From Nocardia tengchongensis (GTDB taxonomy: Bacteria; Actinomycetota; Actinomycetes; Mycobacteriales; Mycobacteriaceae), in the NCBI RefSeq assembly GCF_018362975.1, contig NZ_CP074371.1, positions 2,232,001-2,296,000 on the forward strand: a stretch of 64,000 nt of DNA. The letters run 5' to 3'. The notes under the pieces are model-generated. The model worked only from the letters and a program-made list of their open reading frames with translations, did not search any database and was not told where the DNA came from. A program made the position numbers and the translations under genes. This document shows, piece after piece, positions 9,244-17,634 of the stretch (within the stretch, counting starts at the first letter, position 1; each line of letters opens with the position of its first letter).

Positions 9244-9986
9244 GCGCGTGCCTCCAGCGTGCGTGCGTGCCAATCCTGTTCGGTGTTCTCCACCGCGCGC
9301 AGGTATTCCGGATCCGAGTTGGGGGACAGGGCCAGGTCCCCGGGCGCGGACCAGGCCACCAGGTCCAGCGGGGTCACCGGCGTGGGGTCCAGCGGGTGTT
9401 CGGCATTGGCGACCAGCAGCGTCACCGGCAGGTGGACGAGCAGCTCGACTGCCGCACCCGCACCCGAGCCGCCCGTAATCGTCAGCGCGCCATCGGATTC
9501 CACGCGCACACCGCGGAAGAACGACACGGTCGGCCCGATATCGCGGGGTTCGAGACCCTGCTTGACCCCGGCCATCCGCAAGCCCTGGCGGCCCGCGGGC
9601 GAGGGTCCGCACAGTGTGTCGTGATGGCCCGAGGCGTCCGTCAGCACCGTGGCCAGCACCCGGCCCTGATCCGACAGCAGCGGATGACCCGCGCCGAGGT
9701 ACGCCTGCCACGGCACCTTCACCGTGTCCGCGACATTCAGTCGCTCCCAGGGGGATTCGGCCCGCAGAAGCAGCAGGTGCGCGCACGCCCCGCCGTCCGT
9801 GTCGGACAGCCGAACCCGGGTGCCCCGGGCCAGTACGACATTCGCGTACCCGCCCGCCGGAATCCGCTGGGCGAAGGTGATATTCGTGGCGTCCACGCCT
9901 GCGGGCCGCTCGGGTCCGTCGCCGATGGCGGCAGCCGCCTGGGCGCGGGCGTGGTCCCGCGCCCCCGTGGTGTTGGCTGTGGTCAT
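9240..9986 (-). CDS. Urea-amidolyase-associated protein UAAP1 (DUF1989)
   Basis: 248 residues; paralogue of the following gene and first DUF1989 protein of the pair. Conserved parts include QRIPAGGYANVVLARGT, GGACAHLLLL and SGHHDTLCGPS, where Cys/His residues are candidates for metal or substrate binding. By analogy with characterised CgdAB systems it should pair with UAAP2. ATG at 9986 follows the stop of a 49-residue gene by 2 bp. The last codons overlap the UAAP2 start as ATGA. Whether the pathway substrate is urea or guanidine cannot be decided from this gene alone. Confidence 0.85.
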   Translation of the reverse strand: MTTANTTGARDHARAQAAAAIGDGPERPAGVDATNITFAQRIPAGGYANVVLARGTRVRLSDTDGGACAHLLLLRAESPWERLNVADTVKVPWQAYLGAGHPLLSDQGRVLATVLTDASGHHDTLCGPSPAGRQGLRMAGVKQGLEPRDIGPTVSFFRGVRVESDGALTITGGSGAGAAVELLVHLPVTLLVANAEHPLDPTPVTPLDLVAWSAPGDLALSPNSDPEYLRAVENTEQDWHARTLEARA

Positions 9987-9988
9987 TG

Positions 9989-10138
9989 CTACTCCGTTCC
10001 TCGGGGGTCGCCGGAAATCCGGCCGCTGTCGACACGCCGCTCGCGCCACCGTCGGTATGCGCGGCGCAGCAGGTCTTCGAGCAGCAGGGCCAGTTCCGGT
10101 CGCCCGTGCAGTCGTGGGTCGGGTGCCGGCGTGAGCAT
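9989..10138 (-). CDS. 49-residue uncharacterised protein in the carboxylase operon
   Basis: Short gene between the permease and UAAP1. ATG at 10138 has a strong Shine-Dalgarno GGAGG 8 bp upstream, the gap to the permease stop is 16 bp, and its stop TAG is 2 bp from the UAAP1 start, so it fits perfectly into the translation-coupled operon. The sequence begins MLTPAPDPRLHG and contains an amphipathic, Arg/Leu-rich helix (LLLEDLLRRAYRRWRERR) followed by a polar tail. No known domain is recognised. I infer an accessory or interaction peptide for the transporter or the carboxylase complex. The case rests on context and ribosome-binding signal, not on homology. Confidence 0.6.
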   Translation of the reverse strand: MLTPAPDPRLHGRPELALLLEDLLRRAYRRWRERRVDSGRISGDPRGTE

Positions 10139-10154
10139 CGGAATGCCCTCCTGC

Positions 10155-11711
10155 TCAGGCGATCTGGGGGACGACCTCGGTGGTGACGCCGCGCGCGGGC
10201 GTCATCAGCCGGTGCACCACCGCCCCCACCGCCACCGTGGCCAGCACGAACAGCGGCGCGGCCCAGAGCATCCACCAGCCGCCGCCGTTCGGGGTGTAGA
10301 CGGCGTTGCGCGGCCAGGCCAGGTTCACCGCCATCGCGAGACCCCACACCACGGCCAGCGCGTTGATCGCGATGCCGTAGCGGCCCAGCGTGAACAGCTT
10401 GGTGCCGGCGGCGTCACCGGCCACGTCCGCGGGCCAGCCCTGGATCCGGCGCCGCAGCAGCGGCACCGTGACCAGCAGGTACGCGATGTAGAGCATGACG
10501 ATGCAGACACTGGCCAGGGTGGCGAAGATGGCCGCGTTGCCCAGGTTCAGCACCAGCAGGCCGATGCCGAGCACACCGATCGCGACGGCGGGCCACACCG
10601 GGGTGCCGAAGCGGGGGTGCACGGTCGAGAGCTGCTTGGAGAAGGGCAGGCGGCCGTCGCGGGCCATGGAGAACAGCAGCCGCGAACCCGCGGTCTGAAT
10701 CGCCAAGGTGCACACGGTGATCGCGCAGGCCACGCAGGCCAGCACCACCTTGCCGGGCGTGGTGGACAGCTTGGCCTCGATCACGTACGCCAGGCCGCCG
10801 CTCGCCAGGGAGCCGTCGGTCAGGCTCGGGGCCGCCATCAGTGCGCCCAGCAGGATCAGCCCGCCGCCCAGCGCCGACACCGCCAGCGCGGACAGGATGG
10901 TGCGCGGGGCGACGTGGCGCGGGTTCCGGGTTTCCTCGGAAAGTTCACCGGCGGAGTCGAATCCGACCATGACGTAGGCGGCCATCAGGCCCGAGGCCAG
11001 GAAGGCGGCCCAATACGGTCCGGTCGCGGCCTGATCGGTGTGGGTGACCACGCCCGGCCCGCGGTCGGTGTGGGTGAAGAACACCGCGATCACCGCGATC
11101 ACGCCGATGATCTCGATGGTCACGCCCAGCGAGTTGATCCGCGCCATCCAGTCGATGCCGACCACGTTGATGAGCGTCGTGATCACCAGCAGCACGCTGC
11201 CCAGCAGCACCGCGTTCGAGGCCCCGTCACGGGAGGTGAGATCGGTATCGGTGCCGATGAGCTGGAAGCCGGACCAGATGGTCGGCAACACCACCTGCAA
11301 CGCGATGGCGGCGGCCGCGGCGGTGACGATCTGGGCGATGATCATCATCCAGCCCGCGAACCAGCCCACCACCTCCCCGGCCAGCCGGCGCGACCACTGA
11401 TAGATGCAGCCCGAGATCGGGTAGCGGGCGGCCAGTTCCGCGAAGTTCAGCGCCACCAGGAACTGGCCCGCGAAGACCAGCGGCCAGGTCCAGAAGAAGG
11501 CCGCGCCTCCGAAGGAGTAGCCGAAGCCGAAGAACTGGAAGATGGTGGTGAGGATGGAGACGAAGGAGAAGCCCGCGGCGAAGGAGGCGAAGCGGCCGAG
11601 CTTGCGGTGCAGCACCGGCTGATAGCCGAAGCGTGCCAGATCGGCGCTGTCGTCGCTGGTATCGAGGCTGGTCGGGCGGTCGGGGGTGATGGCTTCGGCG
11701 GAGGCAACCAT
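10155..11711 (-). CDS. APC-superfamily permease of the urea/guanidine carboxylase operon
   Basis: 518 residues with about 12 hydrophobic segments and the APC amino-acid permease signature early in the protein (GFSFVSILTTIFQFFGFG, then ARYPISGCIYQWSRR, with the GC-IYQW motif around TM3). It heads the operon and probably imports the nitrogen compound degraded by it; permeases of this subgroup are regular partners of UAAP1/UAAP2 and carboxylase genes. The N-terminal 30 residues are polar and cytoplasmic. ATG 11711 has only a weak ribosome-binding site. It is divergent from a TetR gene, with a candidate operator about 30 bp upstream of the start. Confidence 0.87.
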   Translation of the reverse strand: MVASAEAITPDRPTSLDTSDDSADLARFGYQPVLHRKLGRFASFAAGFSFVSILTTIFQFFGFGYSFGGAAFFWTWPLVFAGQFLVALNFAELAARYPISGCIYQWSRRLAGEVVGWFAGWMMIIAQIVTAAAAAIALQVVLPTIWSGFQLIGTDTDLTSRDGASNAVLLGSVLLVITTLINVVGIDWMARINSLGVTIEIIGVIAVIAVFFTHTDRGPGVVTHTDQAATGPYWAAFLASGLMAAYVMVGFDSAGELSEETRNPRHVAPRTILSALAVSALGGGLILLGALMAAPSLTDGSLASGGLAYVIEAKLSTTPGKVVLACVACAITVCTLAIQTAGSRLLFSMARDGRLPFSKQLSTVHPRFGTPVWPAVAIGVLGIGLLVLNLGNAAIFATLASVCIVMLYIAYLLVTVPLLRRRIQGWPADVAGDAAGTKLFTLGRYGIAINALAVVWGLAMAVNLAWPRNAVYTPNGGGWWMLWAAPLFVLATVAVGAVVHRLMTPARGVTTEVVPQIA

Positions 11712-11739
11712 GGCGGTGAGTCTTTCCCGAGGCGAATAT

Positions 11740-11848
11740 CTATCGCTTGAAAGTTTTCCGCTTGCGATCGCTCCGCCGGTGACGCCGATGTATCGGATGG
11801 GTGGCCCGCCGTAACTTCTGCGTTGCCGGTATTTCTATCAAGTGACAG
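11740..11848. promoter_or_regulatory. Twin TetR-type operator candidates in the permease/tetR divergent region
   Basis: Two 14-bp sites of the same design are visible in the spacer: CTATCGCTTGAAAG at 11740-11753 and CTATCAAGTGACAG at 11835-11848. Both fit CTATC-n3/4-TGA-n-AG, an imperfect palindrome (CTnTCA-nn-TGAnAG), in the same orientation, one next to the permease leader and the other next to the tetR leader. A shared regulator binding both would explain divergent control. No guanidine-I riboswitch could be recognised in the permease leader by eye. Confidence 0.6.
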
Positions 11849-11894
11849 GAAACTCACCCGCCTGGTTGCGGGAACGGTAGGACAGAATGAATCC

Positions 11895-12569
11895 GTGACC
11901 CAACTCGGACCCGGTCGTCCCCGCCTCGAACCGCGCCGGCGCGCCGGCCAGACGCCGCGTGCCGAAATCCTCGACGCCGCCGCCGAATTGTTCACCAGCC
12001 ACGGCTACGGCAATACCTCCACGCGCGCGGTCGCCGACGCCGTCGGGATCCGGCAGGCCTCGCTCTACCACCACTTCGCCGCCAAGGACGACATCCTCGA
12101 CGCGCTGCTCGCCGAAACGGTCACCGCACCACTGGAATTGGCGGGCACGCTGGCCGAACGGCCCGAACCCGCGGTGCTGCGGCTCTACGCGCTGGCCTGG
12201 TTCGACGTCAGCCAGTTGTGCGCCAGCCGCTGGAATCTCGGTGCGCTGTACCTGCTACCGGAGTTGCGCAGCGAACGCTTCGCCCGCTTCCGGGAGCGGC
12301 GCGACGAGCTGCGCGGCCACTACGAAACGCTGGCCGCCGCCGTCATCGCCGAAGTCGGGACGGGCGCGGTGGCCGGCGCCGAACGGCTGCCGTTCCGGCT
12401 GGTGGAGTCGGTCATCAATATGCGCTCCGACGAAGGCGCGGCCCCCGAGTACGCCGAACAACTGATCCCCGACGCCATCCTGCGGCTGCTCTGCTGGACC
12501 GGACCGCTGGCCGAGACCCGGCTCGCCGCACTCGAACTGGCGCGCCAGGCCGCTGCGGCTCGAGCCTGA
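11895..12569 (+). CDS. TetR-family transcriptional regulator of the carboxylase operon
   Basis: 224 residues. The N-terminal TetR helix-turn-helix is clear: EILDAAAELFTSHGYGNTSTRAVAD, then IRQASLYHHFAAKDDIL (given here in two parts). The remaining helices form a ligand-binding domain with no diagnostic motif. GTG at 11895 is chosen because it leaves a short Arg/Gly-rich lead-in before the HTH; an upstream in-frame ATG at 11823 would overlap the first operator-like site and is less likely. Probable repressor of the divergent permease-carboxylase-hydrolase operon and of itself. It converges on the TerD gene with a 4-bp gap. Confidence 0.87.
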   Translation: MTQLGPGRPRLEPRRRAGQTPRAEILDAAAELFTSHGYGNTSTRAVADAVGIRQASLYHHFAAKDDILDALLAETVTAPLELAGTLAERPEPAVLRLYALAWFDVSQLCASRWNLGALYLLPELRSERFARFRERRDELRGHYETLAAAVIAEVGTGAVAGAERLPFRLVESVINMRSDEGAAPEYAEQLIPDAILRLLCWTGPLAETRLAALELARQAAAARA

Positions 12570-12573
12570 CTGG

Positions 12574-14049
12574 TCAGGACTTGCCCTTCGAGGTGCCCCA
12601 CTTCAGGCCCCACCCGTAGGCCTGATCCACCGCCATCTTGCCCCAGAAACGGCGGCCCTCCGGCGGCCGCACGAATCGGCCCTCGCGGCGTACCACCAGC
12701 TCGCCGCCCACATTCTCGATCAGCGCGAGTACCATCTCGCGCGAATCGTCCTGGCAGCCGCCGACTTCCATCTCGATCGGCGGCGCATCGCGCGGGAACA
12801 GGGTCGCGGTGGCCTGCACGCCGCGGAAATCCTGCGCGCCCTCGTAGATCGAGGCGAACACCAGGATCCGGCGGAACGCCGCGGTGTGGTCGAGATTGAT
12901 GGATAGGTTCTCGCCCGCCGCACTGCTGCCGGTCCGGTCGTCCTGATCGAGGGCGATGAACGGCGGCTTGGTGAGATTGCCGAAGGTGTCCAGCGCGCTC
13001 ACACACCCGCGCGAGCCGTCGGTCAGCTCCCAGAATGCGCACAGATCCAGGTCCAGGCCGCCCTGAGCGCGCTTGCGCCCGAACAGACCACCCGAACTCG
13101 GGACCGACCAGTTCAGATTCACCCGCATGACGCCGCCGGTCACGCCCTGCTTGGTGAGCGAGACCGCCGGGGCTTCCTTGGTCAGCGAGATCTTGGCCAG
13201 ATTCACCCGCTGCGGGGGCGTGGGCGGCGGCGCGGCCGCGAACTGCTGCGGCGGGGCGAACTGCTGCGGTGGCGCGGGCGGGGGCGTGAACGGCTGGCTC
13301 GGCGGTGGGGGTGCGAACTGCTGCTGAGGGGGAGCAGGCGGCGGCAGGAATGGCTGCGGCGGCGTGAACTGCTGCGGCGGGGGCGGGGGTGCGAACTGCT
13401 GCTGCGGCTGTGGGGTGAATTGCTGCGGGGGAGGCGGCGGGGTGAATTGCTGCTGCGGCGGGGGCGGCGGCGCGAACTGTTGCTGCGGGGCGGGCGGCGG
13501 CGCTATCGGCTGGGGCGGGATCGGCTGCGGCGCGGGCGCTTCGTCGACCGTGATGCCGTAATCGGTTGCCAGTCCGGCGAGTCCGGAGGCGTAGCCCTGG
13601 CCGACCGCGCGGAACTTCCAGCCGCCGTCGCGGCGGTACAGCTCACCCAGCACGAACGCGGTCTCGGAGGTGGCGTCGGTGCTGTCGAAGCGGGCCAGCT
13701 CGCGGCCGCCCGCATCCACCAAACGCACGTGCAGGCCGCGGAATTGGGCGAAGGTGCCGCCGTCGGCCGAGGCGGCCAGCACGATGCTGTCGATCTGCGG
13801 CTCCACCCGGGGCAGGTCAACCGACAAGGCGTCCACCACCGTAGCGCCCGCCTGCTTGCCGTGGTGGCGGACCGCCCCCGAGGCGTGCAGCGGCTGGTTG
13901 TAGAAGACGAAATCGGCGTCCGAGCGGACCCGCCCGCCGGCCAGCAGCAGCGCGGAGGCGTCGGCGTCGGGGACCCCGGGTCCCGATTGCCACCCCAGTT
14001 CGATCCGAACCTCGGGGACCGGCACGGGAACGTTGGAACCCTTCATCAT
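12574..14049 (-). CDS. Tandem TerD-domain protein with proline/glutamine-rich linker
   Basis: About 491 residues: an N-terminal TerD domain ([18 protein letters not shown], then [14 protein letters not shown]), a linker of roughly 110 residues built from repeated (Q)QQF-x-PPPPP units, and a second TerD domain ([22 protein letters not shown], split by loop residues). TerD proteins belong to the tellurite/stress (Ter) group and bind calcium through acidic loops such as [10 protein letters not shown] and [11 protein letters not shown]; they act in the cytosol in membrane-stress responses. ATG at 14049 follows GGAAA by 8-10 bp; GTG at 14055 and ATG at 14079 are alternatives. No other ter gene is adjacent. 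Confidence 0.85.
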   Translation of the reverse strand: MMKGSNVPVPVPEVRIELGWQSGPGVPDADASALLLAGGRVRSDADFVFYNQPLHASGAVRHHGKQAGATVVDALSVDLPRVEPQIDSIVLAASADGGTFAQFRGLHVRLVDAGGRELARFDSTDATSETAFVLGELYRRDGGWKFRAVGQGYASGLAGLATDYGITVDEAPAPQPIPPQPIAPPPAPQQQFAPPPPPQQQFTPPPPPQQFTPQPQQQFAPPPPPQQFTPPQPFLPPPAPPQQQFAPPPPSQPFTPPPAPPQQFAPPQQFAAAPPPTPPQRVNLAKISLTKEAPAVSLTKQGVTGGVMRVNLNWSVPSSGGLFGRKRAQGGLDLDLCAFWELTDGSRGCVSALDTFGNLTKPPFIALDQDDRTGSSAAGENLSINLDHTAAFRRILVFASIYEGAQDFRGVQATATLFPRDAPPIEMEVGGCQDDSREMVLALIENVGGELVVRREGRFVRPPEGRRFWGKMAVDQAYGWGLKWGTSKGKS

Positions 14050-14223
14050 CGACACGATTTCCAAGTTATCCGATTCCATTCGCCGCCGTCCCGGGGTTGA
14101 TGACCGGCAAATGTTCAGCTGTCCAATCACCTCGGCCTACACTGACAAACGGACAAATTGCGCATTGGTAGCTAACCGGAACATCGGCGTCTTCGGACGA
14201 CTGTTCAGCGGCGGGAGCGACGC

Positions 14224-15867
14224 ATGACTGAAACCCAGCCCGATCTGGGGCGCAAGAAGTGGATCACCCTCGGAGTGCTGGCGCTCGGACTGTCCATGGT
14301 GGTGCTCGACGGCACCATCGTCTCGGTCTCGCTGCCGGTCCTCATCGACCAGCTCCAGCTGAGTTTCACTCAGGCGCAATGGATCAACAGCATCTACGCG
14401 GTCGTGCTGGCCGCGCTGCTGATCACCAGCGGGCGGCTCGGCGACCGGCTCGGCCGGCGCACCATGTTCGCCGTCGGCGTCGTCATCTTCCTGGTCGGCA
14501 GCATCCTGGCCGCGCGGGCACACGGTGCCGCACCGCTGATCCTCGGCCGCGTCATCCAGGGCGTCGGCGCGGCCGGAGTCATGCCCGGCACGCTGGCCAC
14601 CATGAACGCGATCTTCCGGGGACGCGACCGGACCATCGCCTTCGCGGTGTGGGGCTCGGTCATCTCCGGCGTCGCGGCCATCGGCCCGCTGCTCGGTGGT
14701 TGGCTCACCACCTACTTCACCTGGCCGTGGATCTTCCTGGTGAACATCCCGCTGGGTGCGCTGGTGCTGATCGGACTGGTGCTGTTCGTGCCCGAGACCC
14801 GGGCCGGCAAGAACGCGCCCGGCCTGGACGTCGACGGGTTCCTGCTCAGCGCAATCGGTTTCGCGCTGCTGGTGTTCGCGCTCATCGAAGGCCAGACCTA
14901 CGGCTGGTGGAAGCCGCTGCGAGAGTTCCCGATCCTGGGCTGGCACTGGCCGGCCACCGCGCCGATCTCGCCGATCCCGGTGCTGCTGGCGCTCGGCGCG
15001 CTGGCGCTGTACCTGTTCGTGCGCTGGGAGCAGCATCGCCATCTGGTCGGCCGCTCCGCGCTGCTGGACCCGGCGCTGTTCAAGATCCGCAGCTTCCGCT
15101 GGGGCAACATCACCGCGTTCCTGGTGGCGCTGGGCGAATTCGGTCTGCTGTTCGTGCTGCCGCTGTTCATGGTGAACGTGCTCGGGCTCTCCACCCTCGG
15201 CGCGGGCTACGTACTGGCCGCCATGGCCGTCGGCGCGTTCCTGGCCGCGGGCATCGCCGAGGGCATCGTCCGGCGGTACGGGCCGGTCCGGGTGGTGCAG
15301 CTGGGCCTGGCCTTCGAGGCCGTCGCCGTGGCGCTGGCCGCACTGTTCGTCTCCCCGCACATCTCCGGCTGGTGGCTGGCGGTGCTGCTGATCGGCTACG
15401 GCATCGGGCTCGGGCTGGCCTCGGCCCAGCTGACCGGGGTGGTGCTCGCCGACGTGCCGCCGCAGAATTCCGGCCAGGGTTCGGCCACCCAGAGCACCGT
15501 GCGGCAGGTCGGCTCGGCGTTCGGTACCGCGGTCATCGGTGCGCTGCTGTCGGGAGCGCTGGCGCACGACCTGACCAACCGGCTCGCGAAGGTCCCCGAC
15601 CTGCCGTCGAAGGCGGCCGACACCCTCGCCACCGCCACCCGCGAGTCGGCCGGTGGCGCCATCCCCGGGGTTCGCGCGCACGGGGCGGGCTCGGCCATCG
15701 TGGACGCGCTGAGCCGCGCCTTCACCGACTCCACCCGCACCACCCTGCTCGCCGCCGCCCTGATCCTGCTGGTCGGCCTGGCCTCGGCCAGTCGCATCCC
15801 GAACCGGCCCTACACCGGGACACCCGCCGAGGACGCCGCCGAAACCCCGGAGGGGCAGGACAACTGA
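14224..15867 (+). CDS. DHA2-family MFS drug efflux transporter
   Basis: 547 residues with 14 predicted transmembrane helices. Family motifs are visible: LDGTIVSVSLP in TM1 (motif D1), GRLGDRLGRR in the loop between TM2 and TM3 (motif A), and GPLLGGWLT at the end of TM5 (motif C, antiporter signature). Members are proton-driven exporters of drugs and cationic compounds in the cytoplasmic membrane. A longer polar stretch near the C-terminus (residues about 440-490) sits between the last two helices. No dedicated regulator is adjacent, so substrate and control are unknown. Confidence 0.9.
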   Translation: MTETQPDLGRKKWITLGVLALGLSMVVLDGTIVSVSLPVLIDQLQLSFTQAQWINSIYAVVLAALLITSGRLGDRLGRRTMFAVGVVIFLVGSILAARAHGAAPLILGRVIQGVGAAGVMPGTLATMNAIFRGRDRTIAFAVWGSVISGVAAIGPLLGGWLTTYFTWPWIFLVNIPLGALVLIGLVLFVPETRAGKNAPGLDVDGFLLSAIGFALLVFALIEGQTYGWWKPLREFPILGWHWPATAPISPIPVLLALGALALYLFVRWEQHRHLVGRSALLDPALFKIRSFRWGNITAFLVALGEFGLLFVLPLFMVNVLGLSTLGAGYVLAAMAVGAFLAAGIAEGIVRRYGPVRVVQLGLAFEAVAVALAALFVSPHISGWWLAVLLIGYGIGLGLASAQLTGVVLADVPPQNSGQGSATQSTVRQVGSAFGTAVIGALLSGALAHDLTNRLAKVPDLPSKAADTLATATRESAGGAIPGVRAHGAGSAIVDALSRAFTDSTRTTLLAAALILLVGLASASRIPNRPYTGTPAEDAAETPEGQDN

Positions 15868-15898
15868 CCGCCGCGGCAGCGACCCGATGAGCGTCGGG

Positions 15899-16294
15899 TC
15901 AGTCGATCAGGCCGAGGGCGTGCAGTCGCTGGAAGACCAGTAGGGAGCCGGGCGCGACCTCGTCCATGGCCGCGTACTCGGCGAGGGTGAACCAGCGCAG
16001 TTCGGCGATCTCGCCGGAGGCGCGCGGCTCCTCAGTGAGCTCGCCGAGGAAACAGGTCATGTGCAAGCGGGTGCCCGGCGCGTGCCCGTACGCCTCGGCC
16101 TCGAACACGCCCAGCTCGCTGACACCGGCCGTGCCGACGCCGAGCTCCTCGCGAATCTCCCTGTGCAGGGCCATCTCCGGGGTCTCGCCCGGATCGATCT
16201 TGCCGCCCGCCATGTAGAAGACGCTCTTGCCGCCGGACCTGGTCTGCAGCATGCGGCGATCCCGGATGTGCGCCAAGGCCGCGGTTCGAATCAC
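15899..16294 (-). CDS. NUDIX hydrolase
   Basis: 131 residues with a complete Nudix box: GKIDPGE, seven residues, REIREELGV. The fold hydrolyses nucleoside diphosphates linked to another group; the substrate cannot be told from sequence. GTG at 16294 is preceded by TAGGGT (16301-16306) with a 6-bp gap, so it looks like a leaderless transcript. The 3' end lies 32 bp from the convergent efflux pump gene. Confidence 0.9.
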   Translation of the reverse strand: MIRTAALAHIRDRRMLQTRSGGKSVFYMAGGKIDPGETPEMALHREIREELGVGTAGVSELGVFEAEAYGHAPGTRLHMTCFLGELTEEPRASGEIAELRWFTLAEYAAMDEVAPGSLLVFQRLHALGLID

Positions 16295-16327
16295 CCGCTC
16301 ACCCTAGTCAGCGACGGTATTGCCGGG

Positions 16328-16774
16328 TCAGCAGGCCACGCGTCCGAGCCGCTTGCGGTCGAGGGCGGCCACGGCCCGCACGGCGGCGGCGAGCGCGACG
16401 ACCGGTGGCACCCAGCGCGCCTCGCGCGGCATCACGCCCCAGGCGGTCGCGCGCCGCGCGTCCGGAAGCGGCACCCGGGCGCCGCCGGTGTGGACGATCG
16501 CGCCCGCGGCGCGCAGGCCCTCGATCGCCCGGGCGGCCTTGGCCACGCCGGTGACCAGATGGATCTCCCGCCGCTGCGTCCCCGGGACCTCGATCACCGG
16601 GCCGGACAGGTTGTTGGCCCGCAGGTATCGGCGCACGCCCGCGGCGGCGGAACCGGAGAGTTCGATGGCCGCGATCCGCTCATCGGTGATCAATTCGACG
16701 CCATCGCCCGTCGCCTCGATCGTCCATCCGTATCGGCGGTAGTCCTCCGCCACAACGCTCAACGCCACGTTCAT
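16328..16774 (-). CDS. Uncharacterised protein, 148 residues
   Basis: Not recognised with certainty. The sequence has an alpha/beta character (TIEATGDGVELITDERIAA, IEVPGTQRREIHLVTG) somewhat like the N-terminal part of bifunctional primase-polymerase-like domains, but the catalytic acidic residues of those enzymes are not evident. A hydrophobic stretch (PPVVALAAAVRAVAAL) lies near the C-terminus and the protein ends in a basic tail. ATG 16774 is chosen because the region upstream is low-complexity; GTG codons just upstream are possible. It is followed by the NUDIX gene 33 bp downstream on the same strand, possibly independent because that gene has its own promoter. Confidence 0.6.
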   Translation of the reverse strand: MNVALSVVAEDYRRYGWTIEATGDGVELITDERIAAIELSGSAAAGVRRYLRANNLSGPVIEVPGTQRREIHLVTGVAKAARAIEGLRAAGAIVHTGGARVPLPDARRATAWGVMPREARWVPPVVALAAAVRAVAALDRKRLGRVAC

Positions 16775-16942
16775 CACCCTCACACCCGCTGCTGTGCGCC
16801 CGATCCGCCGTGGCTGTGAGGTTCCAGAGAGAACGCTGCGATCACCGGCCACACCAACGATTCTCGGGTGGCGGCGGGTGCGGCCGCATCGGCCTGTGGT
16901 CGTCGTTGTCTAGGGGACATCCCCTAGGTGAGGGCCGCGGAA

Positions 16943-17551
16943 TCAGCGGGCGGGCGGGGCGATCTTCCAATGGCGCTGCAGGGCTTCGGCGATCTCCGGG
17001 AGAATCGTCACCGGAATCCGCTTGTGCCGCAGCATCGTACGAATCTCGTTGACCTGCTCGCGTTTACGCAGGTCATAGGCGTTCGCGACGGGGCGCCGCA
17101 CCGGCGGGACGGACAGCAGCACCAGCTCCTGATGCGGCTCGTCGCCGCCGTTCAGATCCAGCGCGAGCGTCCAGCGGCCGGACTCGTCCAGCGCGAATCG
17201 GCCCGCCACCACCCGCTGCCACGCCACCGTCGAGCGCGCCCACGGCGTCCGCAGCACGATCGTGTCCTCGGTCAATTCCACGCCGTCGCGCCCGAACAGC
17301 GCGAACAACAGCGCGACCGCGGCGGCCGCCCCGAAGAACAGGCCGGTGAACACCCGATTCAACCCGAAGGCGCCGACCGTCCCCGCGCACACGACGGCCA
17401 CCGCGAACACCGCCCGCCGCCACGTAAGCGGCAATCCGCCGCCCGGGTACCACGCCCGCCCGCACCATTCGCTCCACGCCTCCCGCCGTCGACTGCGGGT
17501 CACCGTACCCGTGCCGTCTCGTCCACGCCGACTCCCCGCCGATCTCGACAC
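16943..17551 (-). CDS. Small membrane protein with PH-like cytoplasmic domain
   Basis: About 202 residues from GTG 17551 (a GTG at 17503 is also possible). An Arg-rich start is followed by two hydrophobic helices (RAVFAVAVVCAGTVGAFGL and a Gly/Ala-rich second one), then a beta-rich region (VELTEDTIVLRTPWARSTV, VVAGRFALDESGRWTLAL) of the kind seen in actinobacterial PH-like membrane proteins. A C-terminal helix (VNEIRTMLRHKRIPVTIL) ends the protein. Function is unknown; location in the membrane is well supported. Divergent from the serine hydrolase gene. Confidence 0.65.
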   Translation of the reverse strand: MSRSAGSRRGRDGTGTVTRSRRREAWSEWCGRAWYPGGGLPLTWRRAVFAVAVVCAGTVGAFGLNRVFTGLFFGAAAAVALLFALFGRDGVELTEDTIVLRTPWARSTVAWQRVVAGRFALDESGRWTLALDLNGGDEPHQELVLLSVPPVRRPVANAYDLRKREQVNEIRTMLRHKRIPVTILPEIAEALQRHWKIAPPAR

Positions 17552-17634
17552 CGGCGGCCCGATCGACCTAACCTACGGTGCCCGCCACTACCCGCCGGGC
17601 GCCGGTGGTCCCGGACCGCCCGAAGGAGTCACGC

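Noticed and set aside
9267..11750. Very long open frame on the plus strand opposite the permease and UAAP genes
   Set aside because: His/Arg/Gly-rich shadow of real genes on the minus strand; no motif and no ribosome-binding site. The same applies to the plus-strand frame at 43506-46025 opposite pcrA.
11712..11839. Possible guanidine-I riboswitch in the permease leader
   Set aside because: The conserved core could not be recognised and the spacer is occupied by operator-like sites; a covariance-model search would decide.
13200..13510. Tandem repeats suspected to be a repeat locus
   Set aside because: In-frame coding for the Pro/Gln linker of the TerD protein.
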